Shown here piece by piece: positions 47,486 through 59,997 of a stretch of 64,000 nt of DNA (the first letter of the stretch is position 1; each line of letters starts with the position of its first letter). Source of the stretch: Mesorhizobium sp. B1-1-8 (lineage in GTDB: Bacteria; Pseudomonadota; Alphaproteobacteria; Rhizobiales; Rhizobiaceae); the NCBI RefSeq assembly GCF_006442795.2, contig NZ_CP083956.1, positions 1,458,501-1,522,500 of the forward strand, written 5' to 3'. Position numbers and translations under genes: made by a program. A model generated the notes under the pieces. The model was not told the DNA's origin, searched no databases, and saw nothing but the letters and a program-made list of their open reading frames with translations.

Positions 47486-48418
47486 ATGAAACCTCTCTGG
47501 CCGATGAAACTTCTCTGGGATTCGGCGATCGGGCTGCTGGTTATAACCGGCGGCCTGCTCGGCCTGACGCTGCCCTTCGGCAAGATCGCCACGGCGGACG
47601 GCGTTCCCGCCATGGTCTGGGCCTTCGTGATCTCGTTCGGCGCCGGCGGCGTGCTTTTCCTCGCGCTTCTGCTCAGCGGACAGCGCATCCGGCTGACGGC
47701 GCACGAGCTGCGCTATTTCTTCGTCACCGCAGCGGTGTCTTATGCCTTCCCCAACCTCCTGATGTTCTCGGCCATTCCGCATCTCGGCGCCGGGTACACG
47801 GGCATCATGTTCACGCTGTCGCCGGTGGTCACGCTGGTGTTCTCGATCCTGCTCGGCGTGCGGCGCCCCAATCTGCTTGGCGTTGCCGGCATTGCCGTCG
47901 GCTTCGTCGGTGCAGTCATGGTGGCGCTGACACGCGGCGAGGCCGGCCAGCCGGCCGACTATTTCTGGGTTGCGGTCGGGCTGCTCATTCCTGTCAGCCT
48001 CGCCGCCGGCAACATCTACCGCACCGTCGACTGGCCGCAAGGCACCGGCCCGATCGAACTCGCCGTCGGCAGCCATCTGGCTTCGGCGATGCTGCTTCTC
48101 GTCGGCATTGTGACGCTTTTCGGCTGGCAGGCGTTCGTTCCGCTCGGTGGCGTGCCGCTGGTGGTTGCCGGTCAGGTCGCCTCGGCCTCGGCGATGTTTG
48201 CCTTCTTCTTTCGCCTGCAAGCGGTCGGCGGGCCGGTCTATCTCAGCCAGATCGGCTATGTGGCGGCCGCGGTCGGGCTGTTTGCCGGCACGATTTTCCT
48301 CGGTGAGCACTATCAGCTGCTGACCTGGCTGGGTGCCGTCATCATCACCGCCGGCGTCTTCATCACCACCACGGCGCAAAGCCAGGTCAGCGCGAAGGCG
48401 CAAAGCCAGGCAGTCTGA
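47486..48418 (+). CDS. DMT superfamily (EamA) exporter
   Basis: A 310-residue inner-membrane transporter with ten helices in two EamA repeats (for example LPFGKIATADGVPAMVWAFV and VGFVGAVMVAL). It is divergent from the MarR regulator, with two operator-like sites between, and is probably derepressed by the regulator's ligand. The substrate may be that ligand. It converges on ubiG with six bases between stops. Confidence 0.88.
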   Translation: MKPLWPMKLLWDSAIGLLVITGGLLGLTLPFGKIATADGVPAMVWAFVISFGAGGVLFLALLLSGQRIRLTAHELRYFFVTAAVSYAFPNLLMFSAIPHLGAGYTGIMFTLSPVVTLVFSILLGVRRPNLLGVAGIAVGFVGAVMVALTRGEAGQPADYFWVAVGLLIPVSLAAGNIYRTVDWPQGTGPIELAVGSHLASAMLLLVGIVTLFGWQAFVPLGGVPLVVAGQVASASAMFAFFFRLQAVGGPVYLSQIGYVAAAVGLFAGTIFLGEHYQLLTWLGAVIITAGVFITTTAQSQVSAKAQSQAV

Positions 48419-48424
48419 GCGAAT

Positions 48425-49174
48425 TCAGACCGAACCTTTTTCGGCCAGCATCATGTAGTTGACGTCCATGTCCCTGGATTTCTGCCAGCGGTCGGCGAGC
48501 GGATGGTAGATGACGCCGGTGCGGTCGACGACGGTGAGTCCGGCAGCGCCGAGCGCCTTTGCCAGCTCTTCCGGACGCACCAGCCTGCCGAACTGGTGGG
48601 TGCCGCGCGGCAGCCAGCGCAGCACATATTCGGCGCCGATGATTGCCAAGCCGAGCGCCTTCAGCGTGCGGTTGATGGTCGCCACGAACATGATGCCGCC
48701 TGGCCGCACCATCTCACCGCATTTGGCGACGAACAGATCGACATCGGCGACATGCTCGACCACCTCCATGTTGAGGATGACGTCGAATGTCTCGCCGGCT
48801 TCCGCCAGCGCCTCGGCGGTCGTGGCGCGATAATCGATGCTGACGCCGGCCTCGGCCGCGTGCAGCTTGGCTACCTCGATGTTGGTGGCGGAGGCGTCGG
48901 CGCCAACCACTTCGGCGCCAAGCCGCGCCATCGGCTCGCACAGCAATCCGCCGCCGCAGCCGATGTCGAGGAAACGCAGGCCCTCGAAGGGCCTGGCCGC
49001 CTGCGGATCGCGGCCGAAGCGCGCCGCCACCTGGTCGCGGATATAGGCTAGCCGCACCGGGTTGAACTTGTGCAACGGCCGGAACTTGCCGTTCGGGTTC
49101 CACCATTCGGCGGCAAGGGCTGAGAAGCGCTCGACTTCTCCGGCATCGATGGTCGATCGTCGGGACTCTGGCAT
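48425..49174 (-). CDS. ubiG: Ubiquinone biosynthesis O-methyltransferase UbiG
   Basis: A 249-residue SAM-dependent methyltransferase that methylates the two hydroxyls of the ubiquinone ring precursor. The UbiG start region [23 protein letters not shown] is present, motif I is [16 protein letters not shown], and the end has [14 protein letters not shown] and [12 protein letters not shown] 49174 follows GAGGAG at good spacing; the longer upstream frame contains an 18-bp tandem repeat and was dropped. Confidence 0.95.
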   Translation of the reverse strand: MPESRRSTIDAGEVERFSALAAEWWNPNGKFRPLHKFNPVRLAYIRDQVAARFGRDPQAARPFEGLRFLDIGCGGGLLCEPMARLGAEVVGADASATNIEVAKLHAAEAGVSIDYRATTAEALAEAGETFDVILNMEVVEHVADVDLFVAKCGEMVRPGGIMFVATINRTLKALGLAIIGAEYVLRWLPRGTHQFGRLVRPEELAKALGAAGLTVVDRTGVIYHPLADRWQKSRDMDVNYMMLAEKGSV

Positions 49175-49189
49175 ATAGCGGGTCTCCTC

Positions 49190-49225
49190 GAACGCTAGCA
49201 AGTCGGGGAACGCTAGGAAGTCGGG
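49190..49225. repeat. 18-bp tandem duplication upstream of ubiG
   Basis: GAACGCTAGCAAGTCGGG and GAACGCTAGGAAGTCGGG occur in direct tandem with one mismatch, just before the ubiG ribosome site. Either a recent slippage duplication or a duplicated regulator site. Confidence 0.55.
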
Positions 49226-49315
49226 TCCCCGGCGACGAAAGTCAAGGCGGGTTTTTTCGACTGCTGCCACCAGCCTGCCGGCGAGCCGGTCGGGCGGCCT
49301 GTTCAGAAGACAGGG

Positions 49316-49612
49316 TTAACGCGATAGCGCTACCGTCGCGTGTCCCATGTCGACGCTGGCCGGCTGGATCGCCCGCATAGCCTCGCAATCGCCGATCTCG
49401 GTCATGATGCGCTGCGCTGCCGCCTGCGCCTGCTCCAGGCTTTGCCAGCGCACGACATCGACCCAGCTACCATCGTCCCGCTCGCCGAGATGGCGGCTTA
49501 GAAAGCCGGGCTGGCGCGCGAGCCAGTCGGCGACGACGCCATTGCTGGCGACAAAGCCGGCTTCGGTTCCCGGCTTGAGACGGAAGCTGACGATTTCTAA
49601 CGTTTCAGCCAT
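49316..49612 (-). CDS. Small ABM-like (antibiotic biosynthesis monooxygenase fold) protein
   Basis: A 98-residue protein with a ferredoxin-like dimeric alpha/beta barrel pattern (EIVSFRLKPGTEAGFVASNG, GFLSRHLGERDDGSWVDVVR WQSLEQAQAAAQRI). Most bacterial members have no proven enzyme activity. ATG 49612 (MAETLEIV) has GGAG nine bases upstream. No clear partner. Confidence 0.7.
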   Translation of the reverse strand: MAETLEIVSFRLKPGTEAGFVASNGVVADWLARQPGFLSRHLGERDDGSWVDVVRWQSLEQAQAAAQRIMTEIGDCEAMRAIQPASVDMGHATVALSR

Positions 49613-49827
49613 TAAGATCACTCCACGAAATGAATTTCCGCGGCTTTATCGCATAACAGGGCGCAAGACGCTGTCAGCAGACTTGAAGCGTGACGCCCTT
49701 GCCGCCCTCGCTTGCGAAGCCTTTGTGTTTTGGCTAAGGAGGCCGCGCATTCAGCGGTTCGGCTTTGCCGGGCGCATCTTTCCGCTTATGGCCGCAAGCC
49801 GGCTTCAGTCAAAGGCATTTCGCTTCC

Positions 49828-51081
49828 ATGGCGCGTATCGTGATGAAATTCGGCGGGACCTCGGTCGCCGACATCGCCCGCATCCGCAATGTGGCGCGTC
49901 ATGTCAAACGCGAAGTCGATGCCGGCCATGAGGTGGCGGTGGTGGTGTCGGCGATGGCCGGCAAAACCAACGAGCTGGTCGCCTGGACACGCGAAGCCTC
50001 GCCGATGCACGATGCGCGCGAATATGACGCCGTCGTCGCTTCGGGCGAGCAGGTCACGGCCGGTCTCCTGGCGATCACGCTGCAGAACATGGGCATCCAT
50101 GCACGGTCCTGGCAGGGCTGGCAGATCCCGATCAAGACCGACAACGCGCATGGCGCGGCGCGCATCCTCGATATCGACGGCGCTTTCCTGGTCAAGCGCT
50201 TCGGCGAGGGCCAGGTGGCGGTCATTGCCGGCTTCCAGGGCATCGGCCCTGACAATCGCATCGCCACGCTTGGCCGCGGCGGTTCCGACACCAGCGCGGT
50301 GGCGATCGCGGCGGCCGTAAAGGCCGACCGCTGCGACATCTACACCGATGTCGACGGCGTCTACACCACCGACCCGCGCATCGAACCGAAGGCGCGCCGG
50401 CTGGCCAAGATTTCCTTCGAGGAAATGCTGGAAATGGCTTCGCTCGGCGCCAAGGTCTTGCAGGTGCGCTCGGTCGAGCTTGCCATGGTGCACAGGGTGC
50501 GTACGTTTGTCAGGTCGTCCTTCGACGATCCCGACGCGCCCGGAATGGGGGATTTGCTCAATCCGCCCGGAACGCTTATTTGCGACGAGGAAGAGATCGT
50601 GGAACAGCAGGTCGTCACCGGAATTGCCTACGCCAAGGACGAAGCGCAGATCTCGCTGCGCCGCGTCGGCGACCGCCCGGGCGTTGCCGCCGGCATCTTC
50701 GGCCCGCTGGCCGAGGCCAACATCAATGTCGACATGATCGTCCAGAACATCTCCGAGGACGGCAAGTTCACCGACATGACCTTCACGGTGCCTTCCGGAG
50801 ATGTCGACAAGGCGCTGGCCGTGCTCCAGCGTCTCAAGGCCGACGTCGGCTACGACGTGGTGCAGTCGGAAGCCGGCATGTCGAAGGTCTCGGTCATCGG
50901 CATCGGCATGCGCAGCCATGCGGGCGTGGCGGCCACCGCCTTCAAGGCGCTGGCCGACAAGGCGATCAATATCCGCGCCATCACCACCTCCGAGATCAAA
51001 ATTTCGATACTGATCGACGGTCCCTATACGGAACTTGCAGTTCGCACTTTGCATTCCGTCTACGGGCTCGATAAGCAATAG
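49828..51081 (+). CDS. lysC: Aspartate kinase
   Basis: A 417-residue aspartokinase, the first step to lysine, threonine and methionine. The N-terminal kinase signature MARIVMKFGGTSV and GFQGIGPDNRIATLGRGGSD are complete, and two ACT domains at the C-terminus (VTGIAYAKDEAQISLRRV onward) provide feedback control by lysine or threonine. ATG 49828 was chosen because KFGGTS must be near the start. The 215-base gap before it shows no other element. Confidence 0.95.
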   Translation: MARIVMKFGGTSVADIARIRNVARHVKREVDAGHEVAVVVSAMAGKTNELVAWTREASPMHDAREYDAVVASGEQVTAGLLAITLQNMGIHARSWQGWQIPIKTDNAHGAARILDIDGAFLVKRFGEGQVAVIAGFQGIGPDNRIATLGRGGSDTSAVAIAAAVKADRCDIYTDVDGVYTTDPRIEPKARRLAKISFEEMLEMASLGAKVLQVRSVELAMVHRVRTFVRSSFDDPDAPGMGDLLNPPGTLICDEEEIVEQQVVTGIAYAKDEAQISLRRVGDRPGVAAGIFGPLAEANINVDMIVQNISEDGKFTDMTFTVPSGDVDKALAVLQRLKADVGYDVVQSEAGMSKVSVIGIGMRSHAGVAATAFKALADKAINIRAITTSEIKISILIDGPYTELAVRTLHSVYGLDKQ

Positions 51082-51164
51082 CAAGAACTTGAGTCAGTTG
51101 TTGCGTGAGCGCCGGCCGCGGGAGAAACTGCGGCGGGCAACGTGCCATTGGAGAAGAAGCCGCG

Positions 51165-53435
51165 ATGCGTGATACGGCCGGCGGCCCGCGCGTTCTGCTG
51201 AAACGGCTCCGCGAGCTCATGCAGGAGCCGCTGGAGCCGCAGGAGCGGCTCGACCGCATCGTGCGCGACATCGCCTCCAACATGGTCGCCGAAGTGTGCT
51301 CGCTCTATGTGCTGCGCGCCGATTCGGTGCTCGAGCTCTACGCCACCGAAGGCCTCAACCCCACCTCCGTCCACCTAGCGCAGCTCAGGCTCGGGCAAGG
51401 CCTGGTCGGCACCATCGCCGCCAGCGCGCGGCCGCTCAACCTGTCCAACGCGCAGGAGCATCCGGCCTTCGCCTACCTGCCGGAGACGGGCGAGGAGATC
51501 TACAATTCCTTCCTCGGCGTGCCGGTGCTGCGGGCGGGGCGCACGCTGGGCGTGCTGGTGGTGCAGAACAAAACCATGCGCCACTATCGCGACGACGAGG
51601 TCGAGGCGCTGGAAACCACCGCCATGGTGATCGCCGAGATGATCGCCACCGGCGACCTCGCCCGCCTTACCAGGCCGGGGCTCGAGCTCGACCTGCGCCG
51701 TCCGGTGAGCTTCACCGGTCTGTCCTTCAACGAAGGCGTCGGGCTCGGCCATGTCGTGCTGCACGAGCCGCGCATCGTCGTCACCAATCTGTTCAACGAG
51801 GACAGCGAGGAAGAGGTGCGCCGGCTCGACCGCTCGCTCGGCTCGCTCAGGCTGTCGATCGACGACATGCTGGAACGCCGCGAGGTCGCCTTCGAGGGCG
51901 AGCATCGCGAGGTGCTCGAGGCCTACCGCATGTTCGCCAACGATAGCGGCTGGGTGCGCCGGCTGGAAGAGGCTATCCGCAACGGCCTGACGGCGGAAGC
52001 CGCGGTCGAAAAGGTGCAAAGCGACATGCGCGCCCGCATGCTGCACATGACCGACCCTTATCTGCGCGAGCGGATGAGCGATTTCGACGATCTCGCCAAC
52101 CGGCTGCTGCGCCAGCTGATGGGGCGCGGCCCGGAGGATGTCGCCGCCTCGCTGCCCAAGGACGCCATCATCGTCGCCCGCTCGATGGGCGCGGCCGAAC
52201 TGCTCGACTATCCCAGGGACAAGCTGCGCGGCGTGGTGCTTGAAGACGGCGCCGCCACCAGCCACGTCGTCATCGTGGCGCGCGCCATGGGCATTCCCGT
52301 CGCCGGGCAGATGAAGGGCGCCGTCTCGATGGCGGAAAATGGCGATGCCATCATCGTCGACGGCGACGAGGGCTCGATCCACCTGCGGCCCCAGTCGGAC
52401 CTTGAGGCCGCGTATGCCGAAAAGGTCCGCTTCCGGGCGCGGCGCCAGGAAATCTACCGGGAACTGCGCAAGAAGCCGTCGCTGACCAAGGACGGTGTGG
52501 CGGTCGACCTGTTGATGAATGCGGGGCTGGCGGTCGACCTGCCGCAGCTTGTCGAATCGGGCGCTGCCGGCATCGGCCTGTTCCGCACCGAATTGCAGTT
52601 CATGGTCGCCTCGACCTTCCCGCGCGCCGAAGCGCAGGAGCGGCTCTATCGCGACGTGCTCGATGCCGCGCGCGGCAAACCGGTCACCTTCCGCACGATC
52701 GACATCGGCGGCGACAAGGTGCTGCCCTATTTCAAGGGCGCCATCCAGGAAGAAAATCCGGCGCTCGGCTGGCGCGCGATCCGCCTGACGCTCGACCGGC
52801 CCGGCCTGCTCAGGACCCAGATCCGGGCGCTGCTCAAGGCCTGCGGCGGGCGCGAGCTCAAGGTGATGCTGCCGATGGTGACCGAACTCGGCGAGATCGC
52901 GCAGGCGCGCGAGATCATCGACCGCGAGGTGCGGCATCTGTCGCGCTTTGCCCATCATTTGCCGACCAGCCTCAAGCTCGGAGCCATGCTGGAAGTGCCG
53001 TCGATGCTGTTCCAGCTCGACGAACTGATGAAGGCGGTCGATTTCGTCTCGGTCGGCTCCAATGATCTCTTCCAGTTCATCATGGCGGTCGATCGCGGCA
53101 ACACCCAGCTTGCCGATCGTTTCGACACGCTGTCGGCGCCGTTCCTGCGCGTGCTGAAGACGATCGCCGATGCCGGCGAGCGCAACCATACGCCGGTGAC
53201 GCTGTGCGGCGAACTCGCCGGCAAGCCGATCTCCGCCATGGCGCTGATCGGCCTCGGCTATCGCTCGATCTCGATGTCGCCGGCCTCGATCGGCCCGGTT
53301 AAGGCGATGCTGACGGAACTGCCGCTGCAGGAGTTGGAAGACTTCTTCAAGGACAACCTGATGGCGCCTGCCCAAGGGCTGCCGATGCGGGCGCTGCTGC
53401 AGGCCTTTGCCGACGACCGCTCTATTCCGCTATAG
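51165..53435 (+). CDS. ptsP: Nitrogen-PTS enzyme I (PtsP)
   Basis: A 756-residue phosphotransferase that phosphorylates NPr in the nitrogen-related PTS. An N-terminal GAF domain (about 15-165) precedes the enzyme I core. The phospho-histidine is in GAATSHVVIVAR (about residue 370), the PEP-binding barrel has GLFRTELQFM and the later active-site Cys is in TLCGELAGKP. The GAF domain distinguishes it from sugar PTS enzyme I. ATG 51165. Sits between lysC and prfA as in many Rhizobiales. Confidence 0.94.
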   Translation: MRDTAGGPRVLLKRLRELMQEPLEPQERLDRIVRDIASNMVAEVCSLYVLRADSVLELYATEGLNPTSVHLAQLRLGQGLVGTIAASARPLNLSNAQEHPAFAYLPETGEEIYNSFLGVPVLRAGRTLGVLVVQNKTMRHYRDDEVEALETTAMVIAEMIATGDLARLTRPGLELDLRRPVSFTGLSFNEGVGLGHVVLHEPRIVVTNLFNEDSEEEVRRLDRSLGSLRLSIDDMLERREVAFEGEHREVLEAYRMFANDSGWVRRLEEAIRNGLTAEAAVEKVQSDMRARMLHMTDPYLRERMSDFDDLANRLLRQLMGRGPEDVAASLPKDAIIVARSMGAAELLDYPRDKLRGVVLEDGAATSHVVIVARAMGIPVAGQMKGAVSMAENGDAIIVDGDEGSIHLRPQSDLEAAYAEKVRFRARRQEIYRELRKKPSLTKDGVAVDLLMNAGLAVDLPQLVESGAAGIGLFRTELQFMVASTFPRAEAQERLYRDVLDAARGKPVTFRTIDIGGDKVLPYFKGAIQEENPALGWRAIRLTLDRPGLLRTQIRALLKACGGRELKVMLPMVTELGEIAQAREIIDREVRHLSRFAHHLPTSLKLGAMLEVPSMLFQLDELMKAVDFVSVGSNDLFQFIMAVDRGNTQLADRFDTLSAPFLRVLKTIADAGERNHTPVTLCGELAGKPISAMALIGLGYRSISMSPASIGPVKAMLTELPLQELEDFFKDNLMAPAQGLPMRALLQAFADDRSIPL

Positions 53436-53444
53436 CATTGCCTC

Positions 53445-54524
53445 ATGATTTCCCTTCCCCGCGACCGCATGGATCAAGTCGTCAAGCGTTTCGAGATGCT
53501 CGAAGCGCAGATGTCGGCCGGGCCGGCGCCGGATGCCTATGTGCGGATGGCTTCGGAATACGCGGAGCTCCAGGAAATGGTTGCCAAGGTCCGAGAACTG
53601 CGCTCGGCCGAACAGGAGCAGGCCGATCTCGAGGCAATGCTCGCCGACAAGGGCACCGATGCCGAGATGCGGGCGCTGGCCGAGGCGGATCTGCCCGGGG
53701 TGGAGGAGCGCATCGAGGCGCTGCAGAAGGACATCCAGGTCCTGCTTCTGCCCAAGGATGCCGCCGACGACAAAAACGCCATCCTCGAAATCCGCGCCGG
53801 CACCGGCGGCGATGAGGCTGCATTGTTCGCAGGCGATCTGTTCCGCATGTATGAGCGCTATGCTGCTTCGCGTGGCTGGCGCTTCGAGACGGTGTCGGCC
53901 AGCGAGGGCGACGCCGGCGGCTTCAAGGAAATCATCGCCACCATCTCGGGCAAAGGCGTCTTTGCGCATCTGAAGTTCGAGTCCGGCGTGCATCGGGTGC
54001 AGCGCGTGCCGGCGACCGAGGCCAGCGGGCGTATCCACACCTCGGCGGCGACGGTTGCCGTGCTGCCGGAAGCGGAAGAGGTCGACATCGAAATCAGGGC
54101 CGAGGACATCCGCATCGATACGATGCGCGCTTCGGGCTCCGGCGGCCAGCACGTCAACACCACCGATTCGGCCGTGCGCATTACCCATTTGCCGACCGGC
54201 ATCATGGTGGTGCAGGCGGAGAAGTCGCAGCATCAGAACCGGGCGAAAGCCATGCAGATCCTGCGAGCCAGGCTTTACGACCTGGAGCGCAGCCGGGCGG
54301 ATGAGGAGCGCTCGGAGTCGCGAAAGTCGCAGGTCGGCTCGGGCGACCGGTCGGAGCGCATCCGCACCTACAATTTCCCGCAAGGCCGCGTCACCGACCA
54401 CCGCATCAACCTCACGCTCTACAAGCTCGACCGGGTGATGATGGGCGAGCTCGACGAGGTGATCGATGCGCTGATCGCCGACCACCAGTCGAAGCTGCTC
54501 GCCCATATAAGCCTCGATGGCTGA
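53445..54524 (+). CDS. prfA: Peptide chain release factor 1
   Basis: A 359-residue release factor for UAA and UAG. The catalytic GGQ is in [18 protein letters not shown] (about residue 231) and the RF1 stop-codon motif region [18 protein letters not shown] supports RF1 rather than RF2. Ten bases separate it from ptsP, and it overlaps prmC by eight bases. PrmC methylates its GGQ glutamine, so the two genes act together. Confidence 0.96.
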   Translation: MISLPRDRMDQVVKRFEMLEAQMSAGPAPDAYVRMASEYAELQEMVAKVRELRSAEQEQADLEAMLADKGTDAEMRALAEADLPGVEERIEALQKDIQVLLLPKDAADDKNAILEIRAGTGGDEAALFAGDLFRMYERYAASRGWRFETVSASEGDAGGFKEIIATISGKGVFAHLKFESGVHRVQRVPATEASGRIHTSAATVAVLPEAEEVDIEIRAEDIRIDTMRASGSGGQHVNTTDSAVRITHLPTGIMVVQAEKSQHQNRAKAMQILRARLYDLERSRADEERSESRKSQVGSGDRSERIRTYNFPQGRVTDHRINLTLYKLDRVMMGELDEVIDALIADHQSKLLAHISLDG

Positions 54525-55386
54525 TGCGCTGCCCGCCGCGCTCGGGCCGCTGCTCAGGGCGGCACGGGAACGCCTGGCCGCCGCCGGCATCGCCGATCCG
54601 CAGCTCGATTCCCGGCTGATCGTCGAGCATTTGTCCGGCACCACGCGCACCCAGGCGATCGCCGAGCCCGACCGAATCGTCGATGTTGCCGCGCTGGCCG
54701 CCATCGAAGCAGCCCTGAGGCGTCGCGTCGCAGGCGAGCCGGTGCATCGCATTCTCGGCCACCGAGAATTCTATGGTTTACGGTTGTCGCTTTCGCCGGA
54801 AACGCTGGAGCCGCGGCCGGACACCGAAACGCTGGTCGACGCCGTCCTGCCCTTCGCCAGGGCAATGGCCGAAATCGTTGGCGAATGCCGCATTCTCGAT
54901 CTCGGCACCGGGACCGGCGCCATCGCGCTGGCGCTGCTAAGCGCCGTCCCGGCCGCCACGGCAACCGGTACCGATATTTCCTCCGGCGCGCTGGCGACCG
55001 CCACGCGCAACGCCACGGAATTGGGGCTGGCGGAGCGCTTCAAGGCCTTGCAGTCCAACTGGTTTGAAAAAGTTTCGGGCCGATACCATGTAATTGCCGC
55101 GAACCCTCCCTATATACCGTCACGAGACATCCGAAACCTGCAGGACGAAGTCCGCGATTTCGACCCGCGCCAAGCTCTCGACGGCGGCGCGGATGGTCTG
55201 GTCCCCTACAGGATCATCGCCGGCGAGGCGGAAGGGTTTCTTGAAGCACAAGGCAAGATAGCGGTCGAGATCGGCCACACGCAGCGCAACGAAGTCGCCG
55301 AGATATTTACGGCAGCCAGATACCGGCTCGCCGGAGCGTATCGCGATCTCGGCGGAAACGACAGAGTTCTGATGTTTGAGCGTTAG
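54517..55386 (+). CDS. prmC: Release factor glutamine methyltransferase
   Basis: PrmC (HemK), 289 residues, methylates the GGQ glutamine of release factors. The SAM motif [15 protein letters not shown] is at about residues 125-140 and the catalytic NPPY in [11 protein letters not shown] at about 195. The ATG lies inside the end of prfA (eight-base overlap). The protein is the normal length. Confidence 0.95.
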   Translation: MADALPAALGPLLRAARERLAAAGIADPQLDSRLIVEHLSGTTRTQAIAEPDRIVDVAALAAIEAALRRRVAGEPVHRILGHREFYGLRLSLSPETLEPRPDTETLVDAVLPFARAMAEIVGECRILDLGTGTGAIALALLSAVPAATATGTDISSGALATATRNATELGLAERFKALQSNWFEKVSGRYHVIAANPPYIPSRDIRNLQDEVRDFDPRQALDGGADGLVPYRIIAGEAEGFLEAQGKIAVEIGHTQRNEVAEIFTAARYRLAGAYRDLGGNDRVLMFER

Positions 55387-55699
55387 GTCTCTGATGCAGC
55401 GCGAAAAAAGGCTTGGCAATGCCAGGGAATGCAGTTAGGGTCCCGCTTAACCGGATGAGACGAAGCAGGCAGTGCTCTTAGCGATTCGGTTTTCCTTGGA
55501 AATAGCTGCCTTCTTGCGCAAAACGACGCCCAAGCTTCGTGCGGGAATCGTCCGGCAAGTGAAGTAACCGGAACAGGATGGCACGTGGCGCCAACGCAAT
55601 CGATGCGGGCGAACGCCGGTGAAGAAACGAAGCGGCTGGCTGCATGAGCGCCTCCGTTCGTGAAGAGTTTTTCGAAAATTTCAATATGAAGAGAGTCGA
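55387..55699. other. 313-bp gap before the DUF4167 gene
   Basis: No gene or recognised RNA was found. A small GC stem (CTTGGCAATGCCAGG) follows prmC without a T-run. The region presumably holds the promoter and a long leader of the DUF4167 gene; the last 60 bases are AT-richer with an AAGAGAG ribosome site. Confidence 0.45.
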
Positions 55700-56686
55700 A
55701 TGAGGCCACAACAGCAGAACAGGCGCATGCGCGGTCGCAACAACAACGGCGGCGGTGGCAACCAAAACCGCAAGGGACCTAATCCCCTGACGCGCAATTA
55801 CGAGAGCAACGGTCCGGACGTGAAGATCCGCGGATCGGCTCAGCAGATCGCCGAAAAATACGCCACACTTGCCCGTGACGCGCAAAGCTCCGGCGACCGG
55901 GTGATGGCGGAGAACTATCTCCAGCACGCCGAACATTATAATCGCATCATTGCCGCCGCCCAGGCGCAGATGCCGATCCAGAACGCCCAGCAGAACCGGG
56001 ACGATTTCGACGACGACATGGACGATGATCGCGACGAGTTCGACAGCGGCGGCAACGCCAATGCCGGCGAGACGCCGGCCGTGAACGGGGCCGGGCCGCA
56101 GCCGGTGATCGATGGCACGCCGGCGGAACTCGCCTACAACCAGGAAAACGGCCGCGACAACAACCGGCGCGATAATAACCAGCGCGACAACAATGGCCGC
56201 GACAGGCACCGCGACCGCCGCAATGGCGGCTACGGCCAGTACGGCCAGAACAACCAGCGCGACAACGGCCAGCGCGGCGAGAACCAGCAGTTCGACCAGA
56301 ACCGCCGCAACGAGACACCGGCGCAGCCGGTGGCTTCCACTGAGGCAGGCGTCCCGGCCGAGGCGGCGCCGCCGTTCGACAGTTTTTCGCCGGCCGGCCT
56401 TGCCGCCCAGGCGGAGCGCAACGAAGCCGCGATGGACAATGGCGGCGCGCGCCGGCCCCGGCGCACGCGCCGGCCGCGCCCGGAGCAGGGCGATCAGACG
56501 GACAGCCCGGCCGAAGACGGCAACGCGACGAACGCCGGCAGTGAAGCCGCCGGCAACGCGCCCGAAGCCGCGAACCCCGCGCCAAGCGAGACCGTCGCCA
56601 GCGAGCCGGTCAGCGCCGGTGAGCCGGCGCGCGGCAATGAGCCGGCGAACGCCGGGGAGCCGGTGAACGCCGACGCAAACAACTGA
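55700..56686 (+). CDS. DUF4167 protein, low-complexity Asn/Arg/Asp-rich
   Basis: A 328-residue soluble protein. Residues 1-95 form the conserved DUF4167 domain (RGRNNNGGGGNQNRKGPNPL, KIRGSAQQIAEKYATLARDA and AENYLQHAEHYNRII). The remainder is disordered: an Asn/Arg/Asp-rich tract (about 145-205) and an Ala/Pro/Glu-rich tail with repeated NAGEP/SAGEP units. The basic Gly-rich start suggests RNA binding. DUF4167 is confined mostly to Alphaproteobacteria and has no proven role. Followed by a terminator. Confidence 0.85.
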   Translation: MRPQQQNRRMRGRNNNGGGGNQNRKGPNPLTRNYESNGPDVKIRGSAQQIAEKYATLARDAQSSGDRVMAENYLQHAEHYNRIIAAAQAQMPIQNAQQNRDDFDDDMDDDRDEFDSGGNANAGETPAVNGAGPQPVIDGTPAELAYNQENGRDNNRRDNNQRDNNGRDRHRDRRNGGYGQYGQNNQRDNGQRGENQQFDQNRRNETPAQPVASTEAGVPAEAAPPFDSFSPAGLAAQAERNEAAMDNGGARRPRRTRRPRPEQGDQTDSPAEDGNATNAGSEAAGNAPEAANPAPSETVASEPVSAGEPARGNEPANAGEPVNADANN

Positions 56687-56711
56687 TCCACGCGCCATTT
56701 CAGGCTTTCGG

Positions 56712-56743
56712 ACGGCGGAGAGAAATCTTCGCCGTTTTCGTTT
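56712..56743 (+). terminator. Terminator after the DUF4167 gene
   Basis: ACGGCG and CGCCGT form the base of a stem extended by AGA/TCT with a GAAA loop, followed by TTTCGTTT. It lies 25 bases after the stop codon. Confidence 0.75.
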
Positions 56744-56785
56744 GCACGCGGCTAGAATATTCTGCGTTGATCGATGTCAAAGCGT

Positions 56786-56814
56786 CTTGAGGGACCAGGG
56801 CCCATACACCATAT
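56786..56814 (+). promoter_or_regulatory. RpoH-type heat-shock promoter of clpB
   Basis: CTTGAG and CCATAT are separated by 17 bases, a close match to alphaproteobacterial sigma-32 promoters (CTTGAA...CCATAT-like). It ends 93 bases before the clpB ATG. ClpB is a classic RpoH target, so motif and gene agree. Confidence 0.65.
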
Positions 56815-56907
56815 CTCGCCTGAACAGGGCCCGGCTCGAACGAGCGGGTCCGTCACCGCGATCTGATCCGGTGCCGCAAAGCGGGCCGGTGATGGAAGGA
56901 GACACTT

Positions 56908-59514
<2,607 letters not shown>

Positions 59515-59536
59515 TCGAGCCAAAGTGCATGCACAG

Positions 59537-59579
59537 GAGCGCGTCGCACCGGATCGGTGCAGCGCGCTCTTGCTTTTTG
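59537..59579 (+). terminator. Terminator after clpB
   Basis: A long hairpin (GAGCGCG with CGCGCTC, inner GCACCG with CGGTGC) is followed by TTGCTTTTT, 22 bases after the clpB stop. The stem sequence may also be a dispersed repeat. Confidence 0.8.
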
Positions 59580-59637
59580 ACGGGGCCCTACCGCAAAACC
59601 GATACCGATCTCGGTTATCGGAAGGGACGCGAATCCA

Positions 59638-59997
59638 ATGAAGCTCGAGGACTATAACGGCTTCTGTGCCTCGCTGCCCGCCGCGACGCATGTCGTGCAA
59701 TGGGGCGGCGCTCATGTCTGGAAGGTCGGCGGCAAGGTGTTCGCCATCGGTGGACACGACCGGGAGGGCGAAGTCTTCGTCTCGTTCAAATGTTCCGAGA
59801 TGGCCTATGATGTGCTGAAGGACCAGCCTGGTTGCCGGCCCGCGCCTTATCTCGCCTCGCGCGGCATGAAATGGATCCAGCGCCAGACAAGCCAGAGCAT
59901 GGATGATGCGGCGCTGAAGGACTACCTGCGCGAAAGCCATCGCCTGGTCGTCGCGAAGCTGACGAAACAGGCGCGCAGCGAACTGGGACTGCGCTGA
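59638..59997 (+). CDS. MmcQ/YjbR family protein
   Basis: A 119-residue protein of the YjbR/CyaY-like fold (about MmcQ), with the segments AATHVVQWGGAHVWKVGGKV FAIGG, VSFKCSEMAYDVL and ASRGMKWIQ near the middle and LRESHRLVVAKLTK at the end. Family members may bind DNA, but function is unproven. GGAAGGGA precedes the ATG. It stands alone between clpB and the L,D-transpeptidase gene. Confidence 0.85.
   Translation: MKLEDYNGFCASLPAATHVVQWGGAHVWKVGGKVFAIGGHDREGEVFVSFKCSEMAYDVLKDQPGCRPAPYLASRGMKWIQRQTSQSMDDAALKDYLRESHRLVVAKLTKQARSELGLR

Noticed and set aside
51375..53375. Long minus-strand open frame opposite ptsP
   Set aside because: Shadow of a high-GC gene; no recognisable domain.
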